Positions 1 to 10,862 of a stretch of 49,256 nucleotides of DNA are shown piece by piece. The DNA is taken from assembly GCF_001039355.2 (NCBI RefSeq), contig NW_019775416.1, forward strand, positions 91,135-140,390, read 5' to 3'. The stretch comes from Lingula anatina (taxonomy: Eukaryota; Brachiopoda; Lingulata; Lingulida; Lingulidae). The position numbers were made by a program, and so were the translations under genes. Position 1 is the stretch's first letter. Each line of letters opens with the position of its first letter. Below the pieces are notes generated by a model that had not been told where the DNA came from, searched no databases, and saw nothing but the letters and a program-made list of their open reading frames with translations.

Positions 1-1011
1 GATACTCATCTTCCACAACATTATCATTTGAGCAATACTGACAAATTCTTTGGTTACGAGGGATATTACTATATCTACCCTTCTCTATTCTTAAAGAATG
101 GGATGAAGTTCTAAATTTACAAATTAATTGTCTATATCTATATGTTAAATTTTTCTGCAGGTAAAATTGTGTGTGTGTGTACGTGTGTAGGGGCTAGCTG
201 CAGGTGCCCCTCATTAAGTCCCCCCCCCCCTCCCTTTGACCTCTCCCAACAATAGAATAATGATCGATCACAATAGGGGAAAGGCAAGTCATTTTCCTAT
301 GCCTGTGCACTACATCTCATAGTCTACTTGTCCAAAACAAGTCAAATATTGCATCCTTGTGACTTCTCCCCTTACAAAAATTTGGATCTGCCACTGATTT
401 TCAAAGCATGGAAACCAAAACTAGAAAAAAAGGTTTTTGGAATATAGGGGTTAACAGGAGAAATGCAGATTTTATTTGACAATTCAAATCAAAATCTTTG
501 ACAGGGATATTGATTGTGTATAGTCATAATTAGCCAAGAATGGCTGGTATTGATTAAGTGGAAGTAAATCAAAAGAAGCAAATCAAAAGATATAATTACA
601 GAGGAGCAGACTTCTCTGGATGTTTTCAATAGTGTTAATGAACTGGAACAACATCAATATATCAAGACTGCCCTGAGTATCCAATTAGTTTACAAGACAA
701 CAAAAAGGTGAACAAAATAAACAAACTGATCTGCCAATATTTGCCATAGTTCACAGGCAATATAATTGGCCAGTGTATATGTTTCCTTTTATAAATCAAA
801 TATCTTTAATGAATGTACTCCACACCCAATTGTACAGAAATTAATTTTGTGAATAAAAACAAAGTAATTACAATGCAATTTACCAATTAGAATCTGTGTT
901 TATATCATTTTTCCCTTGATCATGTATATTCCTAATCTTTTTAATTTATACTAATCTCTCTCTTAAATATTAATATACATGTATATTGTTGATTTTACCT
1001 TATTTATTGTT
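1..1011. other. Left-flank noncoding DNA, no gene recognised
   Basis: AT-rich sequence with short homopolymer and GT-rich stretches (for example near 170-185 and a C-run near 222-231). I see no open frame with exon-like borders on either strand. It lies downstream of the minus-strand CAP-Gly exons, so it may hold their 3' UTR or further intron. Confidence 0.5.
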
Positions 1012-1013
1012 AC

Positions 1014-1057
<44 letters not shown>
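1012..1057. repeat. (ATT)n microsatellite
   Basis: An uninterrupted trinucleotide run of about 45 bp. On the minus strand it abuts the reading frame of the CAP-Gly exon and supplies its in-frame TAA stops. On the plus strand it makes a spurious poly-Leu frame. Confidence 0.9.
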
Positions 1058-1062
<5 letters not shown>

Positions 1063-1734
1063 TTGTCAAGGGGATAAACCTTATCTGTTGAGCTCTAGTA
1101 AAAATACCATGTCCGTCTTTGCAGGAGAAATACCTTCTTCCCTTGAACAACCCGTCGTGGGTCCCAACTGAAAATGAAAATCAAATCTGAATTAACCCAA
1201 GTGACAAAATAATACAGAAAAAGAGATCATGCTGAAATCATAACAAGGACTTACATGTATTACAATATGACAATATTCAATTACAACTTATGCACCAGAA
1301 TCTACTGATAAAAAATGTTGTACTTCACAGGTACTACTATAGTATACATACAATGAAATGAAACTGAATTACAGTGTCGTCCCAATGGAGCCGAGATTTA
1401 ATGACTGTACCCCCGCAGGGACGACGTGTGGGGAGGTGTGTGAGAGGCGGAGAGAGTATTAAAAGATTAGGCGTTTTTTCTTTCATGTACGTCCGCCATA
1501 TTTCGTTCCTTGATTTGTAGAGCCATGGCTCAACTCGTTGTGAATGCGGTCTTACACTGTAAACATGGGAATATCAAGCTATATTCTTACCAGGCTCATC
1601 CAGGGCTACTCCCACCCAGTCTCCTGCCTGGGTAACCAGAGGACCCTTGTACCTCACCATGCCAGTGTAGATACTGCCATTTCTCTTCACCTCCACTCTC
1701 TGGTTTACATTGATATTACTGTGGAGAACCATTC
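1055..1734 (-). CDS. CAP-Gly domain protein, two exons (partial gene)
   Basis: Two minus-strand exons splice into one CAP-Gly domain, a module that binds EEY/F tails of tubulin and EB proteins. The upstream exon (1734-1591) encodes a beta-rich start (RVEVKRNGSIYTG) and GDWVGVALDEP. The second (from 1167) continues in phase with VGTHDGLFKGRRYF, then HGIF. Together they carry the GxxDG and GxRYFxC signature. Acceptors are CAG (above 1734) and TTTTCAG (above 1167), and the donor is GTAAGA at 1590-1585. An ATG lies two bases into the first exon, in a fair Kozak context, so this may be the N-terminal coding exon. The second exon either runs to a TAA at 1055-1057 or uses a weak donor at ATAAG|GTTTAT. 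The domain call is firm. Which family member it is (CLIP, dynactin, KIF13 or other) cannot be told. It is divergent with TAF6. Confidence 0.75.
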
Positions 1735-2079
1735 CTGTAAAATATGTGAGGAATTTATATTTATTGAAACATATTTCATGTATGGTATTTTTTAAAACTG
1801 CACTGAAAGATTAAAAGCAGAACAGCAGAATTTAAAAAAATTGAGTATGTGTGAAGGAACGAACCAAATCATAGTGTATAAATTGTTCACTCCCTTTCAA
1901 AATTAATTATGACAAATTATAATTTTATGTGGTACTCATCAGTAGAATATATACTCGGTATATCTAAGAGGAACTTTATCCAGATTTTGGAAAAGTAGCT
2001 GTACCCTGGTGGTACACAGTGTAGTTCTACATATATACACATGTATGTTGGTGGGACGCACATGCACATGTACATGTAC
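1735..2079. other. Upstream or intronic DNA of the CAP-Gly gene
   Basis: AT-rich stretch with ACATGTAC-type short repeats around 2030-2075. No exon was recognised. It could hold a 5' noncoding exon of the minus-strand gene. Confidence 0.4.
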
Positions 2080-2478
2080 GACAAAAATGCCCAAGGTGAA
2101 TATATAGTCTCCATTTGTCTTACAAAAGTAAGTACGCTTCTCAAGTCTGTAATATTCCGTCTGATACTTTTGCTTGTAAAATTACCGTCCATAATACTAC
2201 TTTACATCAGCCATATTATGAACATCAGACCGGGCACCTGTCTGTACCGGTAGTTAGACAACTTACGTACTGCTGTACCTGTATCATCTGTATTTTTTAT
2301 TTGCCTAAGTTAAGATCAGGTAACAATTCGTGTAAATAAAAGTGAAAATAAGTACGCACCTGAGTTGAATAAATATTGCTTTCAGTTTGAGATGTTCTTT
2401 GTTTGTTCTTCAAATTGTATCGGTGTTTGTATTGCTACAATTATATACAATCACACACGGTCCTCCATGTTGTTTACA

Positions 2479-2486
2479 TGACGTCA
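2479..2486. promoter_or_regulatory. CRE palindrome TGACGTCA, copy 1
   Basis: Perfect CRE/ATF octamer in the GC-richer stretch between the divergent CAP-Gly and TAF6 genes, about 570 bp before the first TAF6-like ATG. It is repeated at 3680-3687 within the duplicate. Use in vivo is inferred only. Confidence 0.5.
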
Positions 2487-3051
2487 CGATCTCGTCCCTC
2501 TGAGCAACACAAGAAATCTCGCGTCATTTGAGGGTGTCTGGGATAGCTATGGTGGACACTGAATGAATACAATGGGTTTAATCAGTTTTGGAGGTGAAAT
2601 GTTTTGAGCATATACATTAATTTCGCGAGGAAATACAGAATCACTCTGTGCATGAGAAATAAGGTAATATGCTTCTCCTTGTCAGCAAGTTTTGGTTGCA
2701 TTTCAAACTTTTTATTTATTGCAAATTGACGCAAAAGTCTGTGATCAATGAACAAATTACATTTTACAATTAATGAGTAAAAACGTACTTTTCATTTGAT
2801 GAACGATTTGTCCGTAACATTAAGAATTAAAACGTTGAAATAAGTGTTTCTTAGCACATTTTAGATTGCTGAACTTTTCTAATAGTTTCTTTGTGAAAGT
2901 TGGATGTTTATCTTTAAAAGTTAAATCAGTTTTTTCGAATAAAATAAAATGCTTAAATTTCAGACATCGCATGAAGAGGCGTTACGCGACACCAAATTGA
3001 TAAAAAATATCATGAATTAGAAAACAAGGTTGGGAACTAAAGACAGACAGC

Positions 3052-3213
3052 ATGGCAGACCCTGCAAAGGTTCGGAGTGCCAAGAAACACAGTATCTTGT
3101 CCCATGAGTCGATGAAAGCCATTGCAGAATCTGTTGGAGTTTCAGGACTGCAGGATGAGGCTTCTTTACATCTGGCAGAGGATGTTACTTACCGACTCAA
3201 GATGACTATACAG
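3052..3213 (+). pseudogene. Duplicate TAF6 first coding exon (probable assembly artefact)
   Basis: Encodes the same 54 residues as the TAF6 first exon at 4252-4413 ([20 protein letters not shown] and on), with the same CAG|GTTGTG donor. The following intron ends after about 45 bp at the single N, and the promoter block then starts again. If the duplication were real, this would be an alternative first exon. If not, it is the other allele. It is intact, so 'pseudogene' here means only that it is not attached to a second gene body. Confidence 0.7.
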
Positions 3214-3259
3214 GTTGTGATGATAATGATGGTGAAAATAATAACAGTATTGATGTTTN

Positions 3260-4458
3260 CAATAAAAGCAAGCACAATGCCCAAGGTGAATATACATGTA
3301 GTCTCCATTTGTCTTACAAAAGCAAGTAGACTTCTCAAGTCTGTAATATTCCGTCTGATACTTTCGCTTGTAAAATTACCGTCCATAATACTACTTTACA
3401 TCAGCCATATTATGAACATCAGACCGGGCACCTGTTTGTACCAGTAGTTAGAAAATACTTACGTACTGTTGTACAGTACCTGCATCATCTTTATTTTTTA
3501 TTTGCCTAAGTTAAGATCAGGTAACAATTCGTGTAAATAAAAGTGAAAATAAATACGCACCTGAGTTGAATAAATATTGCTTTCAATTTGAGATGTTCTT
3601 TGTTTGTTCTTCAAATTGTAACGGTGTTTGTATTGCTACAATTATATACAATCACACGCGGTCCTCCATGTTGTTTACATGACGTCACGATCTCGTCCCT
3701 CTGAGCAACACAAGAAATCTCGCGTCATTTGAGGGTGTCTGGGATAGCTATGGTGGACACTGAATGAATACGGCGGGTTTAATCAGTTTTGGGGGTGAAA
3801 TGTTTTGAGCATATACATAATTTCGCGAGGAAATACAGAATCACTCTGTGCATGAGAAATAAGGTAATATGCTTCTCCTTGTCAGCAAGTTTTGGTTGCA
3901 TTTCAAACTTTTTATTTATTGCAAATTGACTCAAAAGTCCGGGATTAATGAACAAATTACATTTTACAATTAATGAGTAAAAACGTACTTTTCATTTGAT
4001 GAACGATTTGTCCGTAACATTAAGATTTAAAACGTTAAAATAAGTGTTTCTTAGCACATTTTAGATTGCTGAACTTTTCTAATAGTTACTTTGTGAAAGT
4101 TGGATGTTTATCTTTAAAAGTTAAATCAGTTTTTTCGAATAAAATAAAATGCTTAAATTTCAGACATCGCATGAAGAGACGTTACGCGACACCAAATTGA
4201 TAAAAAATATCATGAATTAGAAAACAAGGTTGGGAACTGAAGACAGACAGCATGGCAGACCCTGCAAAGGTTCGGAGTGCCAAGAAACACAGTATCTTGT
4301 CCCATGAGTCGATGAAAGCCATTGCAGAATCTGTTGGAGTTTCAGGACTGCAGGATGAGGCTTCTTTACATCTGGCAGAGGATGTTACTTACCGACTCAA
4401 GATGACTATACAGGTTGTGATGATAATGATGTTGAAAATAATAACAGTATTGATGTTT
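3260..4458 (+). repeat. Direct-repeat copy 2 of the TAF6 5' region
   Basis: The partner of 2080-3258. Its start (AATGCCCAAGGTGAATATA and on) aligns with about 2084 onward. Beyond 4458 the sequence continues into TAF6 intron 1, so this copy is the one joined to the full gene. Small indels and scattered substitutions separate the two. Confidence 0.8.
3680..3687. promoter_or_regulatory. CRE palindrome TGACGTCA upstream of TAF6
   Basis: Perfect CRE/ATF site 565 bp upstream of the TAF6 ATG, in a segment richer in CpG than its surroundings (nearby TCACGATCTCGTCC and CTCGCGTC). The position suits a bidirectional promoter serving TAF6 and the minus-strand CAP-Gly gene. No TATA box is evident. There is a possible 5' UTR splice acceptor (TTTCAG) near 4158-4163. 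Confidence 0.5.
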
Positions 4459-7400
4459 ACTTAGCTAATGAAATGTATGTCAAATATATGTAAATAAGTT
4501 TGCTCTTCCAAAAGCAGAACAAGAGGATATATTAAAATTTAAAAGTAAAAGTAACCAAACTTTTACACAATTTTACATCAGTTTTAGTTTCACTGGCATT
4601 TGGTGGGGTTTGAGAGAGGTTGGCTGTCTTTCTGATGTAGACATATATTCCATCTTTCAGGAAGCTGTCAAATTAATGCAGCATGGTAAAAGAAGAAAGC
4701 TGTCACCCGCTGACATTGACAATGCCTTCAAAATTCAGAATGTAGAGGTGGGTTTGGAATGAATGTCAGTTTTATATATATTAAATAGATGTTGCTTCAT
4801 TGTTTATAATCCTTTATTAGAGGATCTGGGAAATGCTGATACATCACCATGAAATTCTTCACACAGTGATACATACATTTAGTTACTGCAGCATATAAAA
4901 TAAAGTGTTTCAATATTAATCAGTTATTGTGATGTTGTATTTCTAGCCATTGTATGGGTTTAATGCGCCAGACTTTGTGCCCTTTCGTCACGCCAGCGGT
5001 GGCGGCAGAGAGGTGTTCTTCCAGGAGGAGAAGGAGTTGGATCTCCAGGACCTCATTAATGGTGCTCTGCCCAAGATCCCTCTTGAAGTCTCTTTAAAAG
5101 GTGAACAGAAATAATCTAGTTTACCAAGAACTATATACTGAATTAGTCTGGAAAAGTTTAGAAGAGTTAAAAATGCTGCACAAGCAAAAAAAAAAAAAAA
5201 GTGTGCGTGGGATGAACCACATAATTTTATTTTTTGGCTTGAGTTGAATATATACCTGAGACTGTTGAGAAAGTCTGAAATATGCACATGTTAAAAACAC
5301 AGTGTAACATAGTACATATTGTAAAAAAAAAACAACTTCAGTTCAATCAGGGACCATTGATTTTATATGAATGAAGCAAAGATTTGATACTTTATTTCCA
5401 GGAGTCTCATAACTCGTACACACGTCTACTGTATTGATTATTATTTTTTATTTTATTTATCTGTGTATTTATTTATTTATTTATTTTCAGCTCATTGGCT
5501 TTGTATAGAGGGTGAACAGCCGGCCATTCCAGAGAACCCTCCTCCTGTTTCTAAAGACCTCCAGAAGCTGGAGAGTATCGACCCCAGTATTAAGGCGTCC
5601 AATGATAAACTTCAGAAACCAAAACCTCTGGCGGAAATAGCGCGGGCCAAACATAAAGCCAAAGATCTGGTGAAGATGAAACAACACGCAACACATGAAC
5701 TGTCTGTGGTGAGACACCATGTTTTTTTTATTTATTTATTCATTTTATTAATTTTTTTGTATGTGTATATAAGTCTGCTTGTAAAATTGTATTTAAATGT
5801 TTCTCAATTTTGCACTGTTTGTTTAAATGTAATCAAGAGGTGAATACTTATGTGTTAAAAGGAAAGGTTTGGACACTGTATGAGTTCTCTGTGGTAACAT
5901 TCCATATTTACTCAAAAATAAATAACAAAATATTTGCAATAGCATGGAATACATTGACTTTTCTTAATGAAACATGAGAGTGAACTTTCTTTAGAGATAT
6001 AGAAGATTGAAATTAGGATGACTTGCATTATTATGCTGTTTATTTTGATAACTGAAAGCTAACTGAAGTGATATAATATTCATGTTTTAGGAGCAACAAC
6101 TTTACTACAAGGAGATCACCGAGGCGTGTGTAGGAGCAGACGAAACTAGAAGATCTGTAAGTGGTATTAGTTTGTTTTATAGCTGATCCATACATGCCTG
6201 TTTGTTGAATCTGAAGTTCAGGGGTATTTGACTGAAGTTTACTGCATCAAATACAACTACTGAATGAGGCTGTTAACTGTGTCAGGTGTCATTCTATTTT
6301 AATCATGAAACTTGAATCACTGGATGCTCATCATTTATTGTTACAGGAAATTTCTAAGTAGCATGCATTTTATCTGAAGCTCAGGGTATCATTTGGTCCT
6401 ATTAATACATTTTGAACTTTTATTTGTTTGTTATTTTGTCCAAAAAAAAAAAAAAAAGAGTATAAATAGAAAAGAAGAAAAAAGTGATACTCAAACCATG
6501 GAGCTGCTCCACTATACTGAGAGAGACATTTCTGTCTTTGTAACCAGCAGTATCTTATTTTGAGCTTTTCATTAATTTTTCTGCAAGGTTTTATGATCTT
6601 TTGTCAAAATGTAAGAAAAAACAACTATTTAAATGGTAGCACCTGTTGCTGAATACAGCTTTTGTGTAAAAAGATCTCTCTTTTTCCAGGAAGCCTTAAC
6701 CAGCCTAGCCACCGACCCCGGTCTACACCAAATGTTACCAAGATTTAGTGCTTTTATCTCAGAGGGAGTGAGTACAGTTTAGCTTTACATCACTTTGTGA
6801 CAGTCATAATTAATTAAAGCTACAGATTAAATTGAAACAGGTTAATGTAAGTTATTGTTACCACATTTAAATACTTGTAATCAGTGGAAACGAGCCATCT
6901 GGGTCAAATTTGAAATGAATATCAAGCAGATTGCACTTATTTTCTGACCTTGGGTGTTAATGATGCTCAGTATATCTTTGTATTCCACAGGTGAAAGTAA
7001 ACGTGGTCCAGAACAACCTGGCCCTCCTTATCTACCTGATGAGAATGGTGAAATCTCTCATGGACAACCACAACTTGTACCTGGAAAAATATGTAAGTTT
7101 CAAATCTGAAGTTTTAAGGTTTTTTTAGTCTGGTTACTCTGTAAAATAACCTATTATTTTGGAGTTGCTGTTGATTGAATTAAGCAGAGAGCATAAATAG
7201 AAAAGATTGTCATGCCATGTTTCATCACTGTAAATTTACAATGTATAATGGACTCTGCATAACTATTGGTCCCGCATACTAAGCAGGTGGTACAAGATAC
7301 AGAGGATCCCCTCCACCTCTCTGTACCTCTACTTTATGAGACTGCTTTCTATTTCAACAAACCCATTTTAACATGGTTTTATCTGTGTTATCAGTAAACA

Positions 7401-7681
7401 GTTATGTATGCAGCCACTTTACTGCTGGGAAGAATTGTACCATATTTGCCCTACACACTTTGCTGTTAATACATACTTAATACATGCTGTGAAGTCCATG
7501 CCCACCTCTCTCTCTCTCTTCTATCTCTAATTTATGTCCATACTTTCCAGTTACATGAGCTGATCCCAGCAGTTCTGACCTGTGTGGTCAGTAAACAGCT
7601 GTGTATGCGTCCAGATGTAGACAACCACTGGGCTCTCAGAGACTTTGCTGCCAGATTGATAGCTCAGACATGCAAGTAAGT

Positions 7682-7725
<44 letters not shown>

Positions 7726-9044
7726 TGATTATGGAATGTTAATACATTGAAGAAACCTGGGTTAAAGTAAATTGATGAAATATCCTTGGCATGATTATTT
7801 TTTATAGATAAACATATAAAGTTTTTATCCTATTTGTAGTTTATCTTTTTTGGTTATTATTACTCTTGTTTAGCTGTGGTTAAGTTACTTGATTTTATTA
7901 TTTTATATTTTTCATCTTTTTACAAAATAATGAATTATTATAAGATCGTCAGTTTTGTATACTGAAAAATGAACATGAATAAAATCACAGTTGAATTAAT
8001 GTTCTGCATATATTAAGTCAAGCATTTCTGATACAAATACACATACTATATGACATTGTCATTGTGATAGTAACTTATTAGTTGTTAAATGTTTGTAGAA
8101 ACTTTAGTACCAGTACTAATGGCATCCAGACACGTATCACAAAGATGTTGAGTGCTACCCTGCAGAATGAGAAGGCCCCACTCGCCTCACATTACGGGGC
8201 CATATCTGGACTGGCTGAACTGGGACCTGAGGTGAGAACAGCCTTATTTGGTATAAGATTATTTTGCTTTGAAAAGTTTATTCATTCGACTTGCTTTGAT
8301 GTGACTATAGATATCATATGTACTGTGTTTAGAACCATTCTTCAGCAACTGCTAAGAGACCATTCCCAGAGACTATCATACTTACTATGGATCAAACTAT
8401 CTCTCGTTTAATAGCAATTAACTTGGGCGGCCTAGATGTCTGTCATGCCTGCTTAGGCTGATAGGGGTAATAAATTATTGTTAAGCAGCTATAGTTGGCC
8501 TTCCAGACATCTAAGCCGCTTGAGCTGAGAGCAATTTAGCAAGGGACCCCGTGGAAATGGACCGATCCTGTTAAATCCATTTAGGGATCGGTACCCTGTC
8601 TAACATTTAAATATATTTCTTGTTGAATTGCTGGTGTGAAATAGGTCACTATCATTTGTAATTTTTATCATACATAAGTAAAGAGACTGCAGGTGTTTTA
8701 TTTTTAACACTCCAGGTTATCAAAGCATTCATAATTCCAAGGTTGAAGATAGAGGGAGGTAGAATCAAGAGTCTCACTGAGGGTGCCCTAGTGAACAGTG
8801 TAGACAGGATCTCTGGGGACCATATCAAGACACAGCTGGTGGTGAGTAGGGGGGCATATCAAAACTTGATATTTTGTTCACAAGTCCAGGTACTGATATA
8901 CATATAATGACTCCACTATTTGTATGATTTCTTCTTAGAGAGAGAGAGAGAGAGATTTAAGAATACGTGTACACTCACTACCCTTGTTAATTTTTGTGAA
9001 CCTTTTTAAAATTGACTCCACTATTTCCGTGTTTTCTGTTTAGT

Positions 9045-9089
<45 letters not shown>

Positions 9090-10125
9090 TACCTCGTAAA
9101 ATTGAACAATTTATTTTCTTTTTTTCAGAAACTTGTTAGTCCAGTTTTAAAGACAATAAGAAAACCACCAGATAGTGTGGAAGAGTATAAAGAAGAGTAT
9201 GGTTTCCTAGGCAACCTACTTTACCTGAGTGTCACTAAGTTAAGACAACAGCCAGCCACCACTTCCAGTCAGTCAAGGCCTACAGTCACACTAACACAGG
9301 TAGGTTAAGGCCCACGGTCACACTAACACAGGTAGGTTAAGGTCCACGGTCACACTAACACAGGTAGGTTAAGGCCCACGGTCACACTAACACAGGTAGG
9401 TTAAGGTCCATGGTCAAACTAACACAGGTAGGTACTTAGACCTGTTTTCTCTCCAACAGAAGAAAGAGTAGGTTTATTTTTGCTCCAATACAAATAAATT
9501 TAGGTCTGCTTTTACTCCAACACATTTTAGTTTTCTAGGACTGCTTTCAAGTGAAGAAATTCATTGAAAAAATCACATATTTATGAGAGAAGTGTGACAT
9601 GATACCTTGTGGAGCAGAAATATTTAGACTGAAGCAGGTTGTTTTGAACTTGTCACCTGCTCTGTCTCAGTATCATTCTACACCAAAAAAAACTTTCTCA
9701 TATTTTCCAATGCCACACAGTAACATCCATTGTGTCATAAATGTTAAATGATGTTAAATGATGTTTTTTTTTCTTTTTTTTCTTTTTAGCAGAAACCACA
9801 ACTTCTTGTCCAGACATCCCTGGGGAGCAGCCTTCCTCGCACCCCAACCACCCCCAGGACCTTCCAGACCTCCAGTAGTCTTATCAACCGTACCCCAGGG
9901 ACCCCAACCACCCCTGGGGCATCCCAGAAGTATGTGATCCTGACCCAGGGAGGCTCCTCCACATTGACCAGTGTCTCAGGGTCTTTCACTCCCACACAGA
10001 CTGTAGTGAGAGTGGTGACTAATACTCAGAGTGCTGGGGCTACTACCATTAGTACCTCTACACCCAAGTTCTTAGTGATGCCTGGATCACAGAACACTGG
10101 GAATAATAATAATACTAATACTTGA
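4252..10125 (+). CDS. TAF6: TAF6, transcription initiation factor TFIID subunit 6
   Basis: TAF6 pairs with TAF9 through a histone fold in TFIID (and SAGA-type complexes) and helps load Pol II at core promoters in the nucleus. Twelve exons join in frame: 4252-4413, 4661-4747, 4947-5100, 5491-5708, 6091-6156, 6690-6767, 6991-7092, 7551-7675, 8099-8231, 8716-8841, 9129-9299, 9790-10125. All have GT-AG borders, giving 585 aa (human about 677). Residues about 14-90 form the histone fold ([29 protein letters not shown]), followed by PLYGF and ASGGGRE. Residues about 208-455 form the TAF6 C-terminal HEAT domain ([51 protein letters not shown]). The Ser/Thr/Pro-rich tail keeps the short KYVIL and PKFLVMP motifs. 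The shorter length comes from the linker and tail. The start is the first ATG, at the usual family position. Confidence 0.97.
7682..7725. repeat. (AAT)n microsatellite in TAF6 intron 8
   Basis: About 14 near-perfect trinucleotide units beginning just after the exon 8 donor (7676), ending in GATGATGAT. It leaves the splice site itself intact. Confidence 0.9.
8427..8519. repeat. Small inverted-repeat (hairpin) element in TAF6 intron 9
   Basis: GCGGCCTAGATGTCTG at 8427-8442 is the reverse complement, with one mismatch, of CAGACATCTAAGCCGC at 8504-8519. A second short hairpin (ACCGATCC / GGATCGGT) follows within about 8560-8592. The pair resembles a MITE or foldback remnant. I see no coding sequence. 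Confidence 0.6.
9048..9085. repeat. (GA)n microsatellite in TAF6 intron 10
   Basis: Dinucleotide run about 44 bp upstream of the exon 11 acceptor, with a shorter related run at 8938-8955. Read on the plus strand it gives an artefactual Arg-Glu frame that opens into exon 11. Confidence 0.9.
9300..9427 (+). repeat. 32-bp tandem repeat duplicating the TAF6 exon 11 donor
   Basis: Four 32-bp units start at 9300, 9332, 9364 and 9396, each beginning GTAGGTTAAGG and ending CACACTAACACAG. A partial fifth GTAGGT is at 9428. The end of the unit copies the last bases of exon 11 (CACTAACACAG), so each unit rebuilds an exon/donor junction CAG|GTAGGT. Only the first donor keeps the frame open: reading on gives GTA GGT TAA. 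Confidence 0.9.
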
Positions 10126-10856
10126 CAGTGAGGAGAATATGTGTGTTTAAGTTGACATTGAGGATGCTGATATGTAGCGGAGGTACAAGGCAGAGGGAAA
10201 ATTGTAGAGAATCAGGTTTCTGGAGATGTGGACGTTTTATGGAGTTGGAGAGAGTACGAGGATAATGGAAGGTCAGGTGAAGGTCGTTTGGATCAGCATT
10301 AAAGTCCTGGTGCTGACCATTGTACTAATAGTAGGTTTGCCACAGTTAGTTCAGCAACACCAACATACTTGTTTGTGCCTGAGTCTGGCAGAGATGAAAA
10401 TGATTGTCAAAAAATGAAATGTCATTATTTTCTGTTGCAAAGTGAATTATAGTTTGAAAATCATGTCTTATTAACAGATGAAGTACAAAAGCATGATCAG
10501 TCTAGACTTACAACTGTTTAAAGCACATTGAAAAAGGTTTCATTTTTTGCTGGAGCTGTAATAATTTATCTTCAATTATTTATTTGTTTGTTTTTTTAAT
10601 ATAAACTTCAATTTTTTATGCAATGTTAAAGCAGTTATAATGATATGTAATGTAAAAGATGAAGAAGACAATTTTAGAAACTTATTTTTGTAGTTATCAA
10701 TCTCTGATGTGAGGAAGAAAGTTCTTTTTATAGTTCACAAAGTGACAGATTGTTCATAAAATAAGCCATTTAGGCAAGGGGCAAACTTTGCCTTTATTTA
10801 ATGCTTCATTTTTCTACATCTTAACGATCATGCAGAAAAAATGAAAGTTAGATATA
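10126..10856 (+). other. TAF6 3' UTR
   Basis: AT-rich sequence with no splice-like breaks between the TAF6 stop and the first good AATAAA. The small frames in it show no family resemblance. Confidence 0.6.
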
Positions 10857-10862
10857 AATAAA
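10857..10862 (+). promoter_or_regulatory. Poly(A) signal AATAAA of TAF6
   Basis: First canonical hexamer downstream of the stop codon, about 730 bp away, in an AT-rich context. It is the likely 3' end of the TAF6 transcript. Confidence 0.55.

Larger units (their letters stand above)
2080..3258 (+). repeat. Direct-repeat copy 1 of the TAF6 5' region (likely false duplication)
   Basis: About 1.18 kb that recurs with only a few percent difference at 3260-4458. Both copies contain the same CRE, 5' flank, TAF6 start codon, first coding exon and donor. This copy breaks off at a single N (3259), immediately after the first bases of intron 1. The level and scatter of differences look allelic, so I read this as the second haplotype placed beside the first by the assembler. 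Confidence 0.8.

Noticed and set aside
986-1171. Plus-strand frame with a long Leu run
   Set aside because: It is the (ATT)n microsatellite plus the antisense of the CAP-Gly exon.
9012-9308. Frame with an Arg-Glu repeat joined to TAF6 sequence
   Set aside because: An intronic (GA)n run read through into exon 11; a good acceptor at 9128/9129 separates them.
9300-9427. CRISPR-like regular repeats (also at 13585, 24711, 34660 and 39016)
   Set aside because: Head-to-tail minisatellites without unique spacers, in an intron-bearing eukaryotic genome with no cas genes.
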